Notes under the pieces: generated by a model
What the model saw: only the letters and a program-made list of their open reading frames with translations
Databases searched by the model: none
What the model was told of the DNA's origin: nothing
Shown: positions 62,087 through 64,000 of the stretch, in pieces
How the letters are laid out: each line of letters opens with the position of its first letter
How positions within the stretch are numbered: the first letter of the stretch is position 1
Assembly: GCF_017875735.1 (NCBI RefSeq)
Contig: NZ_JAGGMZ010000001.1
Location: forward strand, 3,720,001 to 3,784,000
Origin: Arthrobacter sp. CAN_C5
Lineage (GTDB): Bacteria > Actinomycetota > Actinomycetes > Actinomycetales > Micrococcaceae
DNA: 64,000 bases
Reading direction: 5' to 3'
Made by a program: the position numbers and the translations under genes

Positions 62087-62598
62087 AGTCCGGCCAGCTT
62101 CGCCTCACCGCGGGCAGACAGTTGCTCCCGGAGGCGGGCGCCCTCGTCGCCTGGCAGCCCCGGAATGGAGGCGTTGGTGCCCGGGGAGGCGGTGTGCAGC
62201 TTCAGGCTGCACAGACCGAAGGCCCGGTCGATCGGACCTACGGCAACGTCGACGTACTGCATCCGGCCGTACGGCACCACCATGGTGCGCTGGTAGAAGA
62301 CACCGGTGCGGATCAAAAGATCCTCATTGCGTTCCGCGTAGCCGATCGCGGCGACCTGGCGGGGAATGAGGACTCCGCGCCACACAGAGACCACCAGGGT
62401 GATGATCGGCAGGGCCCAGGCAACCCACAGCGGCGGGAAACCCCACCAGACGTCGGTGAGGACCAGGATCAGGGGAATGCTGAAGATCGCGAGGTTGATG
62501 ACCGTGCCAACCACCCAGCCGAGCAGCCGGACCGTCAGATACTTCGGCGATACCCGCTTCCACTCCAGCCCATCCGGGTCAATTGGTTCCTTACGCAT
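62083..62598 (-). CDS. PH-domain membrane protein (YdbS-like)
   Basis: This 171-residue protein has two membrane helices (VRLLGWVVGTVINLAIFSIPLIL and LWVAWALPIITLVVSVWRGVLI) and one bPH2 domain (AIGYAERNEDLLIRTGVFYQRTMVVPYGRMQYVDVAVGPIDRAFGLCSLKLHTAS). It is the YdbS-like partner of the longer PH protein downstream, with which it overlaps by GTGA. The ATG at 62598 overlaps the DUF3180 stop; an ATG at 62613 is an alternative. The tandem pair is conserved in the actinobacterial folate cluster. Confidence 0.8.
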   Translation of the reverse strand: MRKEPIDPDGLEWKRVSPKYLTVRLLGWVVGTVINLAIFSIPLILVLTDVWWGFPPLWVAWALPIITLVVSVWRGVLIPRQVAAIGYAERNEDLLIRTGVFYQRTMVVPYGRMQYVDVAVGPIDRAFGLCSLKLHTASPGTNASIPGLPGDEGARLREQLSARGEAKLAGL

Positions 62599-63088
62599 AC
62601 TCCCCCTCGTCATTCCGCCTACCGTTGCGGTCGAGACCGTCCGCTTCGTCGTCGGGCGGGAGCCGGCAGAATCCCTGCACCACCAGACCGACGACGATCA
62701 TCACGATACCGCTACCAGCCAGCACGAGGGTCCCCCACAGCGACCCGGTGACACCGCGCACCGCTACCAGTGAGAGCTGGTCCACCAGGATGCCCAGGTG
62801 CCACCCCGTGTTCAGCGCGCCCGCGTAGGCGGTGGCCTGCGCCAGGACGACTGTGCGGGCGGCGAGGATCGGGTTGAGCACACGGTCGCGTCGGCCGTTG
62901 CGCCAGCGCAGCACCCGGAAGCCAAAGATCAGCGTGATGGTCAGGATGGCCGCGACCGTCAGCAGTGAGCTCAGGTGGAGGGTCGGCGGCGGGAAACCGT
63001 TGCGGTTGGCCCACCAGTTCACCACCCAGCCGGCGATCGCTGCGACCACACCGAAGCCGGCCAGCCAGCTGAACTTTACAGTGCCCAC
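62591..63088 (-). CDS. DUF3180 family membrane protein
   Basis: This 165-residue protein has about four hydrophobic helices (WLAGFGVVAAIAGWVVNWW; LLTVAAILTITLIFGFRVL; VVLAQATAYAGALNTGWHLGILV; LVLAGSGIVMIVVGLVV) and a charged C-terminus. It is the DUF3180 gene that follows folK in many actinobacteria. The GTG at 63088 overlaps the folK stop. The long frame extending to 63640 is antisense-like to folK and folB. No function is known. Confidence 0.8.
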   Translation of the reverse strand: MGTVKFSWLAGFGVVAAIAGWVVNWWANRNGFPPPTLHLSSLLTVAAILTITLIFGFRVLRWRNGRRDRVLNPILAARTVVLAQATAYAGALNTGWHLGILVDQLSLVAVRGVTGSLWGTLVLAGSGIVMIVVGLVVQGFCRLPPDDEADGLDRNGRRNDEGEYA

Positions 63089-63588
63089 GGCGTATCGGCC
63101 CCCTCGTAGGGCCGGATTTCCGCGTGGTCGGCGGTACCGCCGACCAGTTCGGTCACCAGCCGTCCGCCGAGCCGCGCCGTGGAGTCCATCCACGCCCACG
63201 GCTGCAGGACGAAGGCACGCTCGGCTGCCCTGGGGTGAGGGAGGGTGAGGAGTTCGTCGTCGGACGTGTAGTCGCCGAAGGTGATGATGTCCACGTCGAG
63301 CGTACGTGGGCCCCACCGGACGTCCCGGGTCCGGTGGTGTAAATTCTCGACGGCCTGGCAGTGGGCAAGAAACTCGTAGGGGCTGAGGTCGGTTTCGACC
63401 TCGATCACCATGTTGAGGTAGTCGGGCTGTTCCGGGCCGCCAACAGCGGTGGACCGTACCACCGGTGAGACTTCGCGCAGCCGGACCCGCGGGTTGTCCA
63501 CGAGGTCCGCGACGGCGAGGGACAGGGTGCCATGGCTGTCGCCGAGGTTGCTCCCCAGCGCCAGCACTGACCGCACCCTGTCGGTCAC
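63076..63588 (-). CDS. folK: 2-amino-4-hydroxy-6-hydroxymethyldihydropteridine pyrophosphokinase
   Basis: FolK transfers pyrophosphate from ATP to hydroxymethyldihydropterin in folate synthesis. Its 170 residues show LALGSNLGDSHGTL at the start, RSTAVGGPEQPDYLNMVIEVETDL, and the signature RDVRWGPRTLDVDIITFGD. The GTG overlaps the folB stop as GTGA, so the two are coupled in one operon with folB upstream and DUF3180 downstream. Confidence 0.95.
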   Translation of the reverse strand: MTDRVRSVLALGSNLGDSHGTLSLAVADLVDNPRVRLREVSPVVRSTAVGGPEQPDYLNMVIEVETDLSPYEFLAHCQAVENLHHRTRDVRWGPRTLDVDIITFGDYTSDDELLTLPHPRAAERAFVLQPWAWMDSTARLGGRLVTELVGGTADHAEIRPYEGADTPWAL

Positions 63589-63974
63589 AACGATCCCTGA
63601 CCGATCCGGGTGCGCACAATGGAGACGGAGACGTCCCCAAAGGGCACCGGGATGGGGGCCTTTGGCTTGTGCACGGTCACCTGGACCGATTCTGCCGGGA
63701 ACCCGGCGAGCAGGCCGGCCGCGATTCGATCGGCCAGCGCTTCGATGAGGTTCAACGGTTCACCGGTGACCGCTGCAACCACCTGCTCGGCCACGTCGCC
63801 GTAGTGGGCGGTCGCTTCCAGATTGTCGGTGGTTCCGGCTGCGCGGAGGTCCAGGTGCAGGACGACGTCGACGACGAACGGCTGGCCGTCCCGGCGCTCG
63901 GAATCGAATACGCCGTGGAAACCGACCGCAGTGATGCCGGTGATCGTGATGGTGTCCTGCTGGACGGTTGTCAT
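63585..63974 (-). CDS. folB: Dihydroneopterin aldolase
   Basis: FolB converts dihydroneopterin to hydroxymethyldihydropterin and glycolaldehyde. Its 129 residues have the family pattern ITGITAVGFHGVFDSERRDGQPFVVDVVL (catalytic Tyr/Lys region variant), ATAHYGDVAEQVVAAV, LNLIEALADRIA, and the active Lys in QVTVHKPKAPIP. ATG start. The gene lies nine bases after a TAG that may end folP. Confidence 0.94.
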   Translation of the reverse strand: MTTVQQDTITITGITAVGFHGVFDSERRDGQPFVVDVVLHLDLRAAGTTDNLEATAHYGDVAEQVVAAVTGEPLNLIEALADRIAAGLLAGFPAESVQVTVHKPKAPIPVPFGDVSVSIVRTRIGQGSL

Positions 63975-63983
63975 TGGCCCGGC

Positions 63984-64000
63984 CTAGTCGGTCCACGCGG
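63984..64000 (-). CDS. folP: Possible last codons of folP (dihydropteroate synthase), partial
   Basis: Only the reading Ala-Trp-Thr-Asp-stop (TAG at 63984-63986) is visible before the window ends. The call rests on gene order, since folP normally precedes folB in actinobacterial folate operons; the sequence itself is too short to identify. Confidence 0.25.

Noticed and set aside
62591-63640. 349-residue minus-strand frame including DUF3180
   Set aside because: The upstream two thirds overlap folK and folB in another frame; only the part after GTG 63088 has membrane-protein character.
1-64000. CRISPR array, rRNA operon, prophage
   Set aside because: No regularly spaced repeat array, rRNA sequence or phage structural gene was seen on either strand.

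Overview
The window is a GC-rich chromosomal segment of an actinobacterium, most likely Micrococcaceae (Arthrobacter-like). The evidence is the actinobacterial folB-folK-DUF3180-PH-PH-DUF2520-panC-lysS-lsr2-clpC block, the radA-disA pair, many GTG starts with GTGA/ATGA overlaps, an actinobacterial-type Lsr2, and frequent DUF families typical of this group. No identity can be fixed from sequence alone. Layout: 1-5.4 kb holds a partial MHS-family transporter divergent from a LysR regulator, then a minus-strand operon (thiamine-binding-like protein, O-methyltransferase, three paralogous GNAT acetyltransferases, spermidine-synthase-like protein). 5.5-9.3 kb holds pta and ackA, separated by an opposite-strand SnoaL-like gene. 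9.4-16.2 kb holds azlCD, a zinc alcohol dehydrogenase, a GH15 hydrolase, a glycerophosphodiesterase, and DUF445 and DUF4282 membrane proteins. 16.3-17.9 kb is an IS110-family element whose 5' leader looks like a bridge RNA. 17.9-19.7 kb carries an EcsC-like protein and two small membrane proteins. 19.8-25.7 kb is a complete fructose PTS locus (DeoR regulator, FruK, EIIABC, EI, HPr) with a recognisable promoter and candidate operators.

25.7-30.1 kb is a damaged tripartite tricarboxylate transporter locus. tctA and tctC each carry a one-base frameshift. The tctA 3' end runs directly into ptsH, and the tctC 5' end is fused to a histidine kinase that has lost its sensor half. Only tctB and the response regulator look intact. 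30.3-33.2 kb holds an HTH-regulator/membrane-protein pair, small hypothetical genes and tRNA-Lys(TTT). 33.3-35.9 kb holds an ABC exporter and a hypothetical gene.

35.9-42.3 kb is a phosphate region: DUF47-Pit (plus) converges on pstSCAB (minus). A good PHO box lies upstream of pstS and a candidate structured RNA lies upstream of the Pit operon. 42.3-48 kb holds an FUSC-like membrane protein, radA, disA, a surface protein and mutY. 48-50.4 kb is dhaKLM, the PTS-dependent dihydroxyacetone kinase, whose phosphoryl donors would be the EI and HPr encoded at 23.7-25.7 kb. 50.6-64 kb holds a CsbD-like protein, an amino-acid acetyltransferase, an S9 peptidase, clpC with a candidate ClgR site, lsr2, lysS, panC and the folate/PH-domain operon, ending in the last codons of a probable folP.

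Functional themes are overflow acetate metabolism, PTS sugar and triose uptake, phosphate acquisition, c-di-AMP synthesis and DNA repair, and vitamin synthesis (pantothenate, folate). The most noteworthy points are the IS110 leader RNA, the broken tct locus with two recombination-like junctions, the crossing inverted repeats upstream of the Pit operon, and several clean operator-like dyads.
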